The notes: generated by a model from the letters alone, not told the origin. A stretch of 64,000 nt of DNA from Bimuria novae-zelandiae CBS 107.79 (GCA_010015655.1 ML976674.1:921970-985969), one strand, 5' to 3'; positions 1 to 12,517 are shown, numbered from the stretch's first letter. Numbers and translations: made by a program.

Positions 1-134
1 TGCTGGAACCCAGGCAATCATCTGTGCGCTCGTTCAATAGAGCTTTGCTTCTCCAAACTTTATTCCTGATGCGTCACTTTGGCCGCGTTTCTCGAGGTTA
101 CACTGCACACCGACATACTGACCATCCCAAATAG

Positions 135-859
135 TGGCCCCAGCAAGAAGAAAGATGTCCTCTCCGCCCATGTCCACATTACGCCTGGCACCCATCACCT
201 CATGTTCATCGTGGACAACGACATGCGGACGTCCGACAAGCTCCCGACGGCGGTAGACTACACCAACATCCTGGTCAACTACCTGGAAGTGTCGTACGAC
301 GACATCCCGAAGACGGAAGCCGACAACAAGGAGGACGCGATAAAGTCTGAAGCCTCTCCCGCTCCCGTGCAAGACGGCCAGCCGCATGCTCCACAGGTGC
401 AACCAGCCACGCCAGAGCTGGCACCCGTCACGAAACCGCTTCCCGAGCCAAAGCCAAAAGTACCAGCACCAGCGCCGAAGAAGTACCACCAGAACATCCC
501 GCGATATCTGCTCGATCTGGATGCACCCGAGGACTCGCGGCGCTTTGCACGTGCCAACGCTGCAGGTAGCAACCTGCCCACTCCTCCGACGCTACCCATG
601 TTCCTTAGCAAGAGCATTCTGAACGGGAATACGCCCATGAAGGACGACAGTAGTGTGTTGATCATGCCGAATCACACGGTGCTGAACCACTTGGCGACGA
701 GCAGTATCAAGGATAACATCCTTGCTACGAGTGCGACGACGAGGTATAAACACAAGGTACGTCTGAAACAGACCTCTTTCCAGGCGAAGCTTTCTAACGC
801 AGATGCAGTTCCTCACGACCATCATGTACAAACCGCGAAACGAGGATCCGGATTACTAG
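135..859 (+). CDS. AMP-activated/SNF1 kinase beta subunit, C-terminal part (5' end outside window)
   Basis: This is the scaffold subunit of the SNF1/AMPK complex, which bridges the catalytic alpha and regulatory gamma subunits in glucose and energy signalling. The translation shows the end of a glycogen-binding (CBM48/AMPK1-CBM) domain, with PPGTH-like 'ITPGTHHLMFIVDND' and 'LPTAVDYTNILVNYLEV'. A proline-rich linker follows, then the ASC domain starting 'IPRYLLDLD', with 'LPTPPTLPMFLSKSILN' and 'MPNHTVLNHL'. Two introns are inferred. One ends at about 134 (CTGAC branch, ATAG acceptor) and explains the upstream stops. The second runs 757-802 or 757-808 and joins YKHK to the terminal strand 'FLTTIMYKPRNEDPDY' with a stop at 857-859. 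Without that splice the frame runs into unrelated residues. The N-terminal exons lie off the left edge. The family call is strong; which paralogue (SIP1/SIP2/GAL83) cannot be told. Confidence 0.9.
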
Positions 860-1425
860 CTCCCTGCACACATAAAGCGGCATGACGGCTGGAGTTTTCC
901 ATCAAGGATTGACTTTGTGATTTTGTAGGTTGACCACGACGATCGACGACGCCATGACATAACGGGTGGGACGGACGGACGGACGGACGGATAGACCGGG
1001 GTGTTTGCGAAACGCGGATATCCAGGTGCGCTTCGTAGGTGTTTCGTATGTTGGTTTCTTAGGCTGGCTGGGCAAAAGTATGGATGCTTAGGCATCTTTT
1101 GGGTGGGGTATAGATTTCGAGCTTCGTCTTTAGTGGGGATGGTAGGGGGGTTGGGGACCAGGAATCACAAGAACGTCGGACGTGCATGCTTCGCGGATCT
1201 CGTAGACTCGTCGAATTAGTACCTGTACCTGTTGTGAGTACTGTCACACTCGGCATACCCACATTCCCACAACGCGCCTTGTACGAAAATACACTCAGTC
1301 CACCAGCATTTCGCACCATCATGCACCTTATACCAATGATCTCAGGCCCACGTAACGAACCTCGTTAACCTCTGTTAAGCTTAAACTTACTAACAGCAAA
1401 CTACTCGGCCTCTTGCATGACTTCA
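860..1425. other. intergenic, with (GGAC)5 microsatellite at 968-990
   Basis: Downstream flank of the AMPK beta gene. Apart from a perfect tetranucleotide run of five GGAC units it holds no coding pattern I can support on either strand. Confidence 0.5.
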
Positions 1426-1806
1426 TCACCATAGCCACTCCGTGATGTCATCCAAACCCTCTACTTCCCCCATATACCTATGCTTCCAGCCTCGCTCGCC
1501 CTCCCCATTTTCTCCTGCCTCTGCGCCCTCCTGCCTCGCTCGCGTGTAAATCCATCGTTTTTTGAGCTTTTCGAAATGCGGGGAGGGAGGAGCAGGTTGT
1601 GCTGTGTGTTCGGGCGTGGGAAGGGCAGGAAGAGGGGTTAAGCTGCGCGTGTGTACGCGGTTGGGCGGGATGGTGTGCGCGTCCCAGTTCCAGTCCTGGG
1701 AGGAGGGCGGCCAGGGAGCGACATCAAGGTGTTCTTCCATTGCAGAATCTACAGAGGTAGGTGTTGGGGGGCTTTGGGTGCGTTGGCTTTGAGGGATTGG
1801 GGACAT
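1426..1806 (-). CDS. hypothetical proline-rich protein, 126 aa (doubtful)
   Basis: A single uninterrupted frame of 126 residues. The N-terminal 80 residues are rich in Pro, Ser and Thr (SPPTPTSVDS, PALPTPEHTAQPAPP) and look disordered. The C-terminal third is charged (KLKKRWIYTRARQEG, GEGERGWKHRYMGEVEG) and ends in an acidic-aromatic DDITEWLW tail. There is no signal peptide, membrane segment or recognised domain. It could be a genuine small lineage-specific gene, because the tail looks conserved in style, or a chance frame in GC-rich sequence. I do not recognise it. Confidence 0.35.
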   Translation of the reverse strand: MSPIPQSQRTQSPPTPTSVDSAMEEHLDVAPWPPSSQDWNWDAHTIPPNRVHTRSLTPLPALPTPEHTAQPAPPSPHFEKLKKRWIYTRARQEGAEAGENGEGERGWKHRYMGEVEGLDDITEWLW

Positions 1807-2696
1807 CGGGCACTTGGTGGGCTTTATTTGATATATGCAGGGGATGGGTGCGGAGATAAAGATAAAGGTGTGGTGGTGCGTTGTGAAGCTGAGCTGTCAG
1901 AGTGAAATGTGGCGTGAATAGGGATGTTACAAAGGAGGTCTGGTTGTGTGTTTCTACTGTTTTTCATCATTTTTACACAGTACGCTGGGGGAACACACTT
2001 TCTGTCTCTACTTTTTGTACTGAAGACTAAAAGGTCTGAGAAGAGGAAGCGTGGTATACAAAGCAAGCCTCAGTACCTGGTCGATAACGACGATAAAAGA
2101 CACCCCCTAGCTCTGAACGCAGCTCGGAACTAAATATTATTAGTGTAAAGATGAATCGCGTACCTGCTGTTGACAACACGAGCGTTTAGCAACAAAAGCT
2201 ATACACTGCGGGGTGGCCTGATTTGAACCCTCTACCTAGGTAGGTACCAGATGCGACACAGTGTGTTTATCTGTATGTATAATTCGGGCAAGGTTCACCC
2301 TACTGAGATAGCAAAAACGGCTGACTGTTCCTATATATTTGAATCATAACCAGACAACTAACTTCCCTCCCTACGTCAACACTCATGGAAGGAAATCCAG
2401 GCGTAGTTCTTATTACTGAGTATCATAGCCAGGTAGCATCGGAGAGGTGTTGTGTCACATGGCAACTACGCGCGCCGAATGCGCGTAGGATCAGGAGAGT
2501 TGATGATGAGTCCAACGAATACGAAGTGCGAATCAATTACAAGCAACAGGATGTGCCACAACTCAGCTTTCTAGACAGTAGAGCGCAGGCAGCATTGTTC
2601 GAGCTTTAGACTTCAAGTTGTATCTGTCCTTGATTTGATCTTTCAACCTCCTTCGATTTTTCGACCCTACTACCGCAAGGGCTCAAATGCTCCGAC
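1807..2696. other. gene-poor spacer
   Basis: No convincing gene. A short plus-strand frame at 2385-2609 (74 aa) precedes the HET relic but matches nothing I recognise and has no splice evidence linking it. Confidence 0.4.
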
Positions 2697-4871
2697 ATGC
2701 AACCCGGGTCTTTCGTACCGGCGACGTACCTTGAGAGCCACGCTATAGGGGCTGATGAAAATGAACCGAATACCTCTGTGATCATCCCCTCCCCTGCAAC
2801 ACCTAGGATTGAAAATGACCTTTGCAAACGCTGCGCCGATATACCATGGGAAGCGCTGACGGAGCCCTTCGGTCCTTCGGACGACGGGATCCAACAATTT
2901 CTGAGAAGGGATATATGCTATTTCGTGAAAAATGTCGAGTTTGTCGATTCTTCGGAAAAGTGAAGGCTATACACTCTCTCAACTATTTTAGCAGGGGATA
3001 TGGTCCACCGACACTTTCGTGGGTGGCGAACACTATGGCGACAATCTCAGTCATGACCTATATTAGCATTGGTACACCGACGGATGGGAAGCCTCACTTT
3101 ATTGCTACATCCTCCACCAAAGCAGAAGCTCAGACCGTACTTCGACATCTCTATCCACGCACGATGATCCCGCTCTGATACGGCACTGGGTTGATGAATG
3201 TGAGACAGGCCATGGAGGGCTTTGCAAACTCGAATTTCCTCGGCCATTGCAAAGTCTCAAGGTCATTGACTGTTTCGAAAGTAGGGTGATTTTCTGCACC
3301 CAAAGATTGTTGCTATATAGCACTGTCCTATGTCTGGGGTGATAACAGCAATGGAGACGATGCGAGCTACCTCTTAGAGGGTAAATCTCTCCCTAGGACT
3401 ATTGAGGATAGTATAGCGATGACCAAGTCGTTGTACTATCGGTATCTGTGGATTGACCGTTACGTATGAGCGTCTTCCCAAGCCTTGATCGTCACACTCA
3501 CAGTTGCAGTGCATCGACCAAAGCAATGCCGCAGAGAAGGAAGAGCAAATTGTGCAGATGGCTCAAATCTACGAAGTAGCGCAGTTGACTCTCGTAGCCA
3601 CCGCAGGGAAAGATCCATCGTATGGTTTACCGGGAGTACAAGACTTTACGCGGACGATGCCATGCGAACAAGCAGGTTCGGTCCTACTAGTCCCGTTCCC
3701 AGACCATACGCCAATGTATGACATCACAAATTCCAAGTGGGCCAACCGCGCGTGGACATATCAGGAGTGTTACTTCTCAAGGTAACGGCTGTTGTTCCTG
3801 GATCGCCAGGTCGTCTTCGTATGCAACTCTTACACCGATTACGAAACCGATCCGAGTGGCCAGTACGAGCTGAAGCCTTTCTCTCTGGATGCTTCATTTC
3901 AGCCACATTCTGGATGGTTTCCAGACAATCACAATGTGGAGTTTGGGTCGCACTCTGCCGCCTTTGCAGATCAATCTTCGGGGTCCAGGAGTCGCCCACG
4001 GAAGACTTTCAGGTTGCATACCGACAGGGACAGGCTTGTACAAGTCATGACGGCCATAGCTCAGTATACCCAACATAATTTGTCACACCAGTCTGATGCT
4101 CTTAATGCCATCGCTGGCGCACTGAATACGTTTAAGAGACATAACATTGAGCCTGTGTGCGGGGTTACTTTTCGCATCAATTCGACACAGATCGGGAGCT
4201 CCCATGTGGAGAGACCCGAAATTGCTCTCTTGTGGTATCACGCGAAGCCATGTTCCCGAAAAGATCTCAATTCGCGAGTTGGTCCCCTTTGGGCTGGATT
4301 GGCCCCGTCTCGTGGTACCGAGAGCGGCATCCTGGAGATATGATGAGGAAGAGCACGTTTGAGCATCTCGTCACCGTAAAGGCCGCGGGAATTGATGTTG
4401 TGACGGAGCATGACTGTCGTGCGCTGAATCTGCACACGCAACAAGCTAGCCATCAAATTGGTTCAGCAACAGGTCTCCTTGTCAGTTCACGAACAGCAGA
4501 CCTGACGCTTGTTGAGTTAGAATTTTAAGATCCATGGCTGGACTGGACGATCGGAACAGCAGTATGGCATAGCCATACAGGCCTACGACGCTACTGAAGC
4601 AATCCTGGTACCTTTTTGGGATGGTGTGCCTACCCCATCTGCTACAGTCCAGCTGAAAGGCCTGCTTCTGACTGGGGTCGATGACCGCTATCGCTACTGG
4701 GATAGACTGTGCTCAGAAGACTCTCAAGCATCCGTATTAGTGTTGAAACTCTGCGGCGACCACTATGAGCGAGTCGGCGTCTTCGAGCTACCAGCTAATG
4801 CTGATGATAGAGCTACAGTGACTTTCAGGGCAAGAAAAACTTCACCGATGCCCAGTTACGGCCCAGAATAA
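2697..4871 (+). pseudogene. HET (heterokaryon incompatibility) domain protein, decayed
   Basis: HET-domain proteins trigger allorecognition cell death in ascomycetes. Family landmarks appear in order: an N-terminal 'LCKRCADIPWEALTEP', then 'CRVCRFFGKV', 'DPALIRHWVDEC', 'LKVIDC', the HET core 'YIALSYVWGDN', 'IEDSI', 'YLWIDRY' / 'CIDQSN' (joined by a canonical 46-bp intron 3464-3509), 'QIVQMAQIYEVAQLTLVA', and 'WANRAWTYQECYFSR'. The C-terminal region has 'FASWSPLGWIGPVSW'. The frame is broken repeatedly: shifts near 2920, 3130 and 3298, an in-frame TAA at 3783-3785 exactly inside the usual 'SRRRLFF' strand, a one-base slip in an A-run near 4260, and another shift near 4523. The last frame continues to a stop at 4869-4871. 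It cannot encode the full protein; a shortened product is conceivable but unlikely. Confidence 0.88.
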
Positions 4872-5778
4872 GCGGAAGGTCGAAGTAACGACGAAGAGGT
4901 AGGGGATATAGACCAGGATATTCATTCGTTTCGTTGGTGGTGGAACGTGTTCAAGCCTGAAACTGTTTTGCTTAGATAGTCTCACAATGTATGATTTTTT
5001 CTTCTCACTTATGCTAAGACCATGCTGCCTTCTTGCGTAGCTCTATTAGTCTGGTATTATTTCCTTTCTCGCTTCGCAGTAATTGCGTAACAGGATTTGG
5101 AAGGCTCATAGTCGTAACAGATTATAAGACATGGAATTTCTTAAGCTCAAAATCCTAGAATACTGTATGAGTGAAGAAAACCGGCAGTTGGTCTCTTTCC
5201 ACAGGGATGGACTTTAGTTGCTATTTATGGTCATTAACCCTGCGCCTTTTCACAGGAGTGGCCATGGCATGGAGGGAACAGGAAGCAAGGTCAGATAGCC
5301 ACGAACCTCCACCCTGCCGCCTGAAACTATACTCCGGACATTTTCCCTTGTCTTCACTTGCCCTTTTGGGTACTTTGCGGAAACTTTCGCTAGTGGATCC
5401 TCTGTAGATGCTTACATGCTTACGCCACCAGCTACGCCACCACCTAAGTGCCACCGGAACGGGCGATCTCCTTCAAACATTCACACCAATATTGATTCTT
5501 GGAGAGCAAATTAAGAAAGAACTTCAGACATCTTGATAGTGTGCTCTGGCTTCATGGAGACTTACGGACTTGTTTCGCCGGCCAGGCCTCCCGCTATGCC
5601 ACCGAACGAATCATGTCCTTCACACCGACATCGATTATTGTATAATATATAGGTACACCTACCAGACCAAGTGGAATAATGTGTTTGGGTGTATTACTCT
5701 CTCGGTGAATCCGTAAACATATCATTTTCCAAGGATAGCTGATTGTGATCCAAGTCAGATACAGAGCCGCCATCCAAC
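4872..5778. other. intergenic, nothing recognised
   Basis: Spacer between two pseudogenes. Short frames at 5171-5454 on both strands overlap one another and show no family features. Confidence 0.4.
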
Positions 5779-7505
5779 ATGCTCAGCATTTTTCTTACAC
5801 ACACGCTCATATATATCCTTGCTGGATTGACCATCTTGTACATACTTAATGCCCTTACCTATAGAAGACGTAGTAAAGGCGCCAGGTCCGTTCCCGGACC
5901 CAGAGGTATGCCATTGTCTCCGCTTTGAGGACCCCAGCTGAAAGCTCAAGGCGTACCCATAGTGGGCAACATCTTCAACATGCCCAAAGACTTTCAGCTC
6001 ATCCCACTCTTCAATGAGTGGGCCCCACCAATATGGCGACGTCGTCTCCTTCAATATCCTCGGTGTAAACCAAGTCCTTCTCAACACTGAGAAAGCCGCA
6101 AACGACCTCTTCGTCCAACGCGGAAACCATTACTCTGATCGCGGCATTCCCACGGCCATGGCAGAGTGTATATCCAAAGGGCGCGTGACAGCACTCATAG
6201 GTCGGATTGGCAAGTGTCCACACCTCCGAGAACACTCTTCTATGCTGATTTACACCCAGAGACCTGGCGCAAGCACCGCAAGCTCCTGAACAACGTCCTC
6301 TCCTCGGCGGCCACCACACGCTACGAGCCGTCCATCGAGATCGAAACCGCGTACACGCTCCACGACCTGCTGAGTAGCCCAGACCGCTTCTCGGATCACA
6401 TCGAACGCTACGCTTACGGCCTCGTCTTCCGCATCGGTCTTGGCCGTAGCGTCAGGAGCCTAGACGATGCCTTCTTTAGAGAGGTTCTGACCACAATTGA
6501 CGAGGGCATGCTTGCGTTCCGCGCCGACAAGTTCGCTTGCAATATTTGGCCCCACTGATCCACGCGCCCGACTGGCTCGTGCCATCGAACAAGACGCTGA
6601 AGAAGTACGATCGACACCGTTCAGCGCGATGTGAAGGAGGCGATGAAGAATGGCTCCGCGCCGGACTCGATGCTGCAGTGATTCCTGGAGAATATAGAAG
6701 ACTACGGGACCTCGGAGGAGCATGGCACGTGGATATTTCAGTCGCTTGTTGGCGCGGGGACGCGATCGCCGTATAATGCGTTGATGCAGTATACCATAAA
6801 TATGATGAACCATCCGGAGTGGCAGCGCAAGGTGCAGGAGGAAGTGGATATGGTAGTTGGTAAAGATCGGCTGCCTACTTTCAAGGACATACCGCAATTG
6901 CCGACGGTGAGGGCTGTTGTTAAGGAAGGCATCAGGCATCGGTCGATTGTGGCGGAGCTTGGGATTGCGCGCAAACTGGATCAGGACGACTGGCACGAGG
7001 AATATTTTATCCCCAAGGGTACTATTCTGCACTCGAACTTCAGGTAAGCTGGTGGTCTCTAATATTTAATGTGAAGTGACTGACCAACACCAGCGCGATT
7101 TTCTCAGATCGCACATTGTACCCTGATGGCTCAGTGTACAATCCTGCCCGCTGGCTCGGCCCCTCGTACCCGACCTACAGGGAGCCTTTAAGCATTTATC
7201 CGAACCTTACAGGCTTCACTTCTTTCGGCTATGGGCGGCGCGCGTGTCCTAGGACAAATTTTACCGACCGAACACCAACTGTAATGGTAGCGAGGCTAGC
7301 GTGGGCTTTCAACATCAAAAAGCAAATAGACCCTGTCACCAGGAAGGAGTTACCATTGAATATCAAATACGAACCGACCCCGAATCCAAAGCCGGAGCCT
7401 TTCTCTGCAAGGTTCGAGGTCAGGGACGAGCAGAGAGCAAAGATGATCACCAAGGAAAAGGAAAAGGAGGACCTGAAGGATCCTCTGTTTGTTGAAAAGA
7501 GGTAG
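5779..7505 (+). pseudogene. cytochrome P450 (monooxygenase), decayed
   Basis: A microsomal fungal P450 by layout. It has an N-terminal membrane anchor from the ATG at 5779 (MLSIFLTHTLIYILAGLTIL), the proline-rich hinge 'VPGPRG' interrupted by a short intron before 'VPIVGNIFNMPKD', then 'QYGDVVSFNILG' and 'ETWRKHRKLLNNVLS'. An I-helix-like 'SLVGAGTRSPYNALMQY' follows, with 'HPEWQRKVQEEVD', an ExxR-type 'KEGIRHR', 'YFIPKGTILH', a canonical intron at about 7045-7093, and a haem loop 'FGYGRRACPRTNF'. The Cys ligand is kept, but the usual Gly two residues after it is Arg. Breaks include a C-run slip near 6023, shifts near 6545 and 6606, and an in-frame TGA near 6680. It resembles P450s often annotated as O-methylsterigmatocystin oxidoreductase-like; substrate unknown. 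No biosynthetic cluster surrounds it. Confidence 0.87.
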
Positions 7506-7736
7506 GGCACACACAGCAATCCACGGATTGGTATACGCGAGCTTAGGCTATCCTTATATCTTTGCTCGTTTCCGTCCCCTTTGTCTCTCTTGACAAATTC
7601 ATAGCCTCACTAATCCTCCTTGAAGCTAGTAGTGGTAGTGGAGGTCTGCATCGCTTCAAAGATATGTCGCATACCCTTCTCTTGTAACAAAATATCTACA
7701 ACGTCCAAAAGTATGCATACCGGTCAAGGCTTTTGA

Positions 7737-10029
7737 TCACCCCAAGCCATCTCGCTTCTGCAAACAGCTCAGCAGCAACTCAACCAACAACTTTCGATCC
7801 ACCGGCTTAGCAATATACGCGGTCATACCCTTCGCAATGTAGCTCTCCGCCTGGCCCTTGAGCGCATTCGCCGTCATCGCCATGATAGGGACGTCTATGC
7901 CCGCTTCCCTGATCTTTTTCGTAGCCTGTGTTCCATCAAGAAATGGCATGTTGATATCCAACATGATCAAATCGTAAGGAGACGAATTGTTGGGCGGTAT
8001 TTGTCTTGTTGACAGGCGAACGGCTTCGTTCCCGTCCGTAGCGACGTCGATACTCTCGAAGCCCAGCCCAGTGAGCATTTTGAGCATGACTTTGCGATTG
8101 ATCGCGTTGTCTTCGGCGATAAGAATACGGCGATTTCGTGCGAGACTCCTCAGCTCGTCGAAGGCATGGGTGGACGAAGCAGTAGAAAGTGTCTCGAGCT
8201 TGCGCTGGAGGAGTTCGACTTGGCCTAGTTGCTTGACCTTCTTCAGTTTCGCTGTGAACCAGAATACGCTCCCTTTGCCCTCGGAGTTTGGATGGAAACC
8301 GATTTTTCCACCCATCAGCTCGGCCAAGCTTTTGCAGATGCTGAGTCCTAGCCCGGTACCTTTGTAACGTTTTGTGGCCGAGTTGTCGAATTGAGTGAAT
8401 GGGGTGAAGAGCGAACCCGAAGCTATGGCGGGCACACCGATGCCACTGTCCACCACTTCCGTCAGGATTGTATAGTATTCATCATCTTCCTGTTGTAGCT
8501 TTGCCTGCATCCGCACGTAACCTTCATCTGTGAACTTCGTTGCGTTCGAAAGAAGGTTCTGAACAATTTGCCGATATCGAAGGCTGTCGCCTTCGGCGGC
8601 GCTCGGAAGCTTTGGATCGATGCTCTTCTGGAGAAGAACGTTAGGTTTGGAGCATTTCTCATGCGTGCGGAAAACCGATAGTATGATATCTGAAACACTG
8701 ATGATATCGTGGCTTATCGGAAAATTACCGCTCGCCAGTTTGCTGTAATCCAGTATGTCGTTAATGACCTGGAGTAGTACCTCACCAGACTCTTCTATGA
8801 CACGAGCCAGTTCCAACTGCTCTGGATTGAGATCCGTGTCAAGAAGCAACGTCAAAGCCGCAAGCATTCCGTGCATGGGCGTTCGAATCTCGTGTGACAT
8901 GTTGGCCAGGAATTCGCTTTTGAGCTTGGATGCTTCTTCGTATGCGGAGATCAGTGTCGATTCGGCTTTCTTGCGCTCAGTAAGATCTCGAGTAACTTTG
9001 CTGAAGCCGAGAAGTACATTGTCCTTGTACACTGGTGTAATTACCACGTTGGCCCTTAACAGATCAGTTTGGATGGAATAGGTACAATGGACTGCAGCGC
9101 TCGTGTAAAGGTCAAGGTGGGCCACAACCTCGCCACTGAATCGCTGGTGTGCTAACCCAGGATGAGCAATACAATGGCCAACTTTCAGCTTTGCGCGAGA
9201 GTGCAGGTTCAAGATCCAGGCGCACTTACCAGAACCTTGACCCGTCTTTGCGAATTCTCCAGCCCTCGTCCTCGCATCTTCCATCTCTTAAGGCGTCGCG
9301 GAGTTCCCGTCCTGGCTTGTCGTTATCCCGATCTTCTTGACTGTAAAAGTTGGAGAAATGCTTCCCGATAATTTCGCTCTTTGTATATCCTTTGAACGTC
9401 TGGGCACCGGCGTTCCATGTCGCGACATATCCTTGTGGGTCCAACATAAAAATAGCGTAGTCCTTGACAGTGTCGACCAGAATCTTGAATGTCTCGTTCG
9501 TGTACGATCGTTCTTCGAGCTCCAGTTGCCGTCGGTGAGCTTCGGTCGTATCTTGGACCTCCATTAAGAAGCACCGGACAGTATCATTGCGGATGATAGG
9601 TACGGTGCGGAGAGTCCAGATCCGGTCGTGTAGCCGCTCCTCAAGCATGGATGAACTCGCAGTATTCTGAGCAGCGCGGATTCCTCCGCGGACTAGGGCA
9701 TTCGACGGAAGTGTAACTTTTGCGCAGAAGTCATCGACATGGATGCCAAGGAGCTGGTCGCGGTTAAGATGGCTTGAGACAGAACGAAATGAGTCTGAGA
9801 CGTGAATCACTCGGAGGTTGGCGTCCAAGACAAACGTCGGAGTGGGCGTGTAGCAGAGTATGTCGAGGACGAGGCTGCCACTGTCGCTGTCACTACCAAT
9901 GGCGTGTTCGCCACTTACCGTATACGTGGGCGGCGGGAGATTGACGGTAGTAGGAGCGAGTGAAAAGGCAGTCAAATCCCGCGGCCTGAGAGGACTCATG
10001 TCGGGGAAAGTAGTACCCTGCAACAACAA
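7737..10029 (-). CDS. hybrid sensor histidine kinase (PAS-PAS-HisKA-HATPase-REC)
   Basis: A two-exon gene of about 705 aa. Exon 1 is 10029-9230, the intron 9229-9055 (175 bp, GTAAGT..AAG), and exon 2 9054-7737; splicing restores 'GSRFW' + 'ANVVITPVYKDN' inside the second PAS domain. The order is PAS 1 (about residues 55-165), PAS 2 (about 180-295, 'YVATWNAGAQTFKGYTKSEI'), the H-box 'SHEIRTPMHGM', the N-box 'QNLLSNATKF', G1 'DSGIGVPA', G2 'GTGLGLSICK', and a C-terminal receiver with phospho-acceptor Asp in 'LIMLDINMP' and Lys in 'IAKPVD'. There are no membrane segments, so it is a cytosolic sensor feeding a His-Asp phosphorelay to an Ypd1-type HPt protein. All catalytic residues are present. 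The start could instead be the Met ten codons in (9999). The signal sensed is unknown. Confidence 0.93.
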
Positions 10030-10738
10030 GGATCATATTACCACGAGTAGGTAGGTGCCCTACGCGTGCCTCGAGACGCGCGCGTCACGGTGAAAATCGT
10101 ATGATTTTTGCATGGGAAGACCGGCTTTTTGTGCTCCCTGTGGTCTCTCGCAAACCCTCCCTGCAGCCGGGTTTGGATGTGGGTGCGTGGGAAGATCCTG
10201 GGCCCGTGGCGCATGCGAGGGTATTTGGCGGTAATCGCAGCTGCATGCTTTAAAACATGGCTCTGCCAGTTATTCGCACAAGCCATCTATGCACCTGCAT
10301 TCTGGCTGCAGGCGCCGAAGTGGGTTGTACAGACAGCTGATCGGTCAGCTCGGGGCGGTTCACAACAACAGCGCGGCGTGAACATGTGGCCTGTGTGCGC
10401 AAAGACAGCTAGAATGTGCATGGACAGCCAAAGGCTTTATTGCCATGGGTAGCAAGACCGTTCTGAGGACACCAGTAGACGTTCATCACTCGCAAAAAGG
10501 GGTCCTCCCACGTTGATGTAACACTGTGACGTCATATTTCATATCTCGTGCATAAGCTCGCTTAAGGCGGCGCAGTGTGCCTTCGTATGGTCAGAAACGT
10601 CTTAAACAAGGATGATATTAACCCTGCGCGCACAAGAAGTGACAAACTGTAAAGATGTCAAAATGACGACCCCGAAAGTGAAAAAGCAGTACGTCCGTGC
10701 GCCAAACTTATGCCCTATGAAATTCGAACGAAACGCTA
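10030..10738. other. intergenic between histidine kinase and YTP1-like gene
   Basis: It contains the 5' flank of the kinase gene and the 3' flank of the YTP1-like gene. No ORF with family features was found. Confidence 0.4.
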
Positions 10739-12277
10739 TCATGAACGAGAAGTCAAAGGCTGTCGCTCCTTGTCTTCTAGAGGGACCGCATCGTCGTCAT
10801 CGTCCGAGACGAGGCCTTCCAGTTCGAATTCCTGCGCGTCACGGACCCTTCGATCCGCTCGTGCATAGCCATTGGGTGCACCGTTTGATCGTGGAGCTTC
10901 AGCGTCACTCTTAGAATTCTGGCCCCATGCATGGACCGCATAAAGGTGTATCAACATGTTAACGACTGCTGAAGTTAGTATGAGTTCCACGTCGTAGTGT
11001 CCCGGAAGTGGAACAGTCGAGAGAAGGGAGGTGAGCTTACAGAGGAAGAGCAAGAACGCAATGCTGTACAATATAAAGACGTAAGCTACGTGGGTAACGT
11101 GGGCATCGGCAAGAATTTGCATCTGTTCTTCCGTGGCGCCCATGAAGAGGAATCCCGAAGCGTAAAGTAGGAAGGGAGTGAGGTACTGGAAGCTGTTCGG
11201 ATCCGTGCCATCTGCGGAAAGGGTATTCTTGTCTCTTAGCACAAACGAGATTTCCACAATTCTGGCCACTCCAGCCGCCATCAGCGTGTAGCCGAAGACG
11301 GTGTGAACCATGGTGGAAATGGGTAGATGCTGTGGATGTGCAGACATGCCCCAGCCCGTCAACAGGATGACGATACCGGGGATAAGGTTCCTCTTCGGTC
11401 TCCCATCTCGCGTCCGGCTCAGCCAAATACCCACGAGACCCGCGCACCACCAAATGATACCCATTGTAGTGTGCTGCAGGTCGTTCCCGACCCATGCGTG
11501 GCCCCACTGGTGCTCGGTGAAGGTATTGACGCAGCCCCATGCCGCAATGACGAGCGAATCGAAGAATTCCTGGCTGCGTCCGGACCTCCGTAGCCATAGC
11601 TGTCCCACGAGAAGCAGAATAGTGAGGAGAATGCCGTAAGCAATGAAGGCGCCGCCCATGATGAAGTGAGCGAGACACTGGCCGGTATGGTCCGCGCGGC
11701 AGAAGCCCATCGAGGTGATGCCTCCCAGTACGAACTGGACCCAGCTGACAACGGGCATGAGCTTGCCCACCCATCCGTGAGCCTTTACCACCACCTTCCG
11801 GATCTTTCCGTGTATGCCCTTCTCTAGGTGTAGCTTCAGGTAGATGCCCATCGCGACCTGGGCAATAAGCGTGAACATGAGCGTCGGCACGAACTTGGCG
11901 TGGGCGTTTGGCGCAAACTGACGGCCCTTGTGCTTATGACCTAGGAAGTAGCCGACGAGGGCAAGGACGGAGCCTGTAGTTTGCACAGGTACGTGCCATT
12001 TGGAGCGTATGATTCCCAACACCATTCCGGTGGGGAACAGAATTCCCCAGGCCACCGCTTGCACAAGTATGTGCGTCCATAGTATCGTGTCCTGCCCTAG
12101 TCAGCCTGTACGCTGGGACCGCAGTGCAGAGCGGGAACCCACGATAGGATGGTCGGAAATGGCCTGTCCCTCCGGTATGCTGTCCACGTGGTGCTCGTGT
12201 CCTGTCGCTGTCGAAGTGGCGCTGAGTAGCAGCAGGGCCCCAAACGCGAAGTCGCGAGTCCTTAGGCGCGTCTCCAT
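10739..12277 (-). CDS. YTP1-like multi-pass membrane protein
   Basis: A protein of about 495 aa from two exons. Exon 1 is 12277-12143, encoding a signal peptide (ATG at 12277, hydrophobic 'FAFGALLLLSATSTATG', then HEHH). The intron is 12142-12092 (51 bp), and exon 2 12091-10739. About ten to twelve hydrophobic segments follow, with His-containing helices ('HILVQAVAWGILFP', 'HFIMGGAFIAYGIL', 'TEHQWGHAW', 'NDLQHTTMGIIWW') typical of the fungal Ytp1/DUF2427 family related to cytochrome b561-like folds. The tail is an acidic cytosolic region. The biochemical role of Ytp1 is not settled; a membrane redox function is suggested only by the histidines. It is divergent from the Swi5 gene, with 240 bp between the starts. 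An alternative Met lies seven codons upstream (12298). Confidence 0.85.
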
Positions 12278-12517
12278 GGTGGTGAGCCTCGCGGACACGT
12301 GCAGGTGGTGTGAGAATGCAGCACTCCTACAGTGAGCGTTTCACTAAAGGGGGACTCTTGGTGACAGCGCGGCAAAGGCCATCGCATTGAAGGAGCAAAG
12401 TGGCCATTCATGCGTCGCTGTTTCCGCTTACGTCACCCCACTTAGCTTCCTTCCGCTTCCGAGCGGGCCAACATCAACACCATCCAGTGCTGCCAACGCG
12501 CGTCTCGCCGCTTCGCC

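Noticed and set aside
2190..2290. tRNA-like TTCAAATC segment on the minus strand
   Set aside because: The T-loop match has no consistent acceptor, D or anticodon stems around it.
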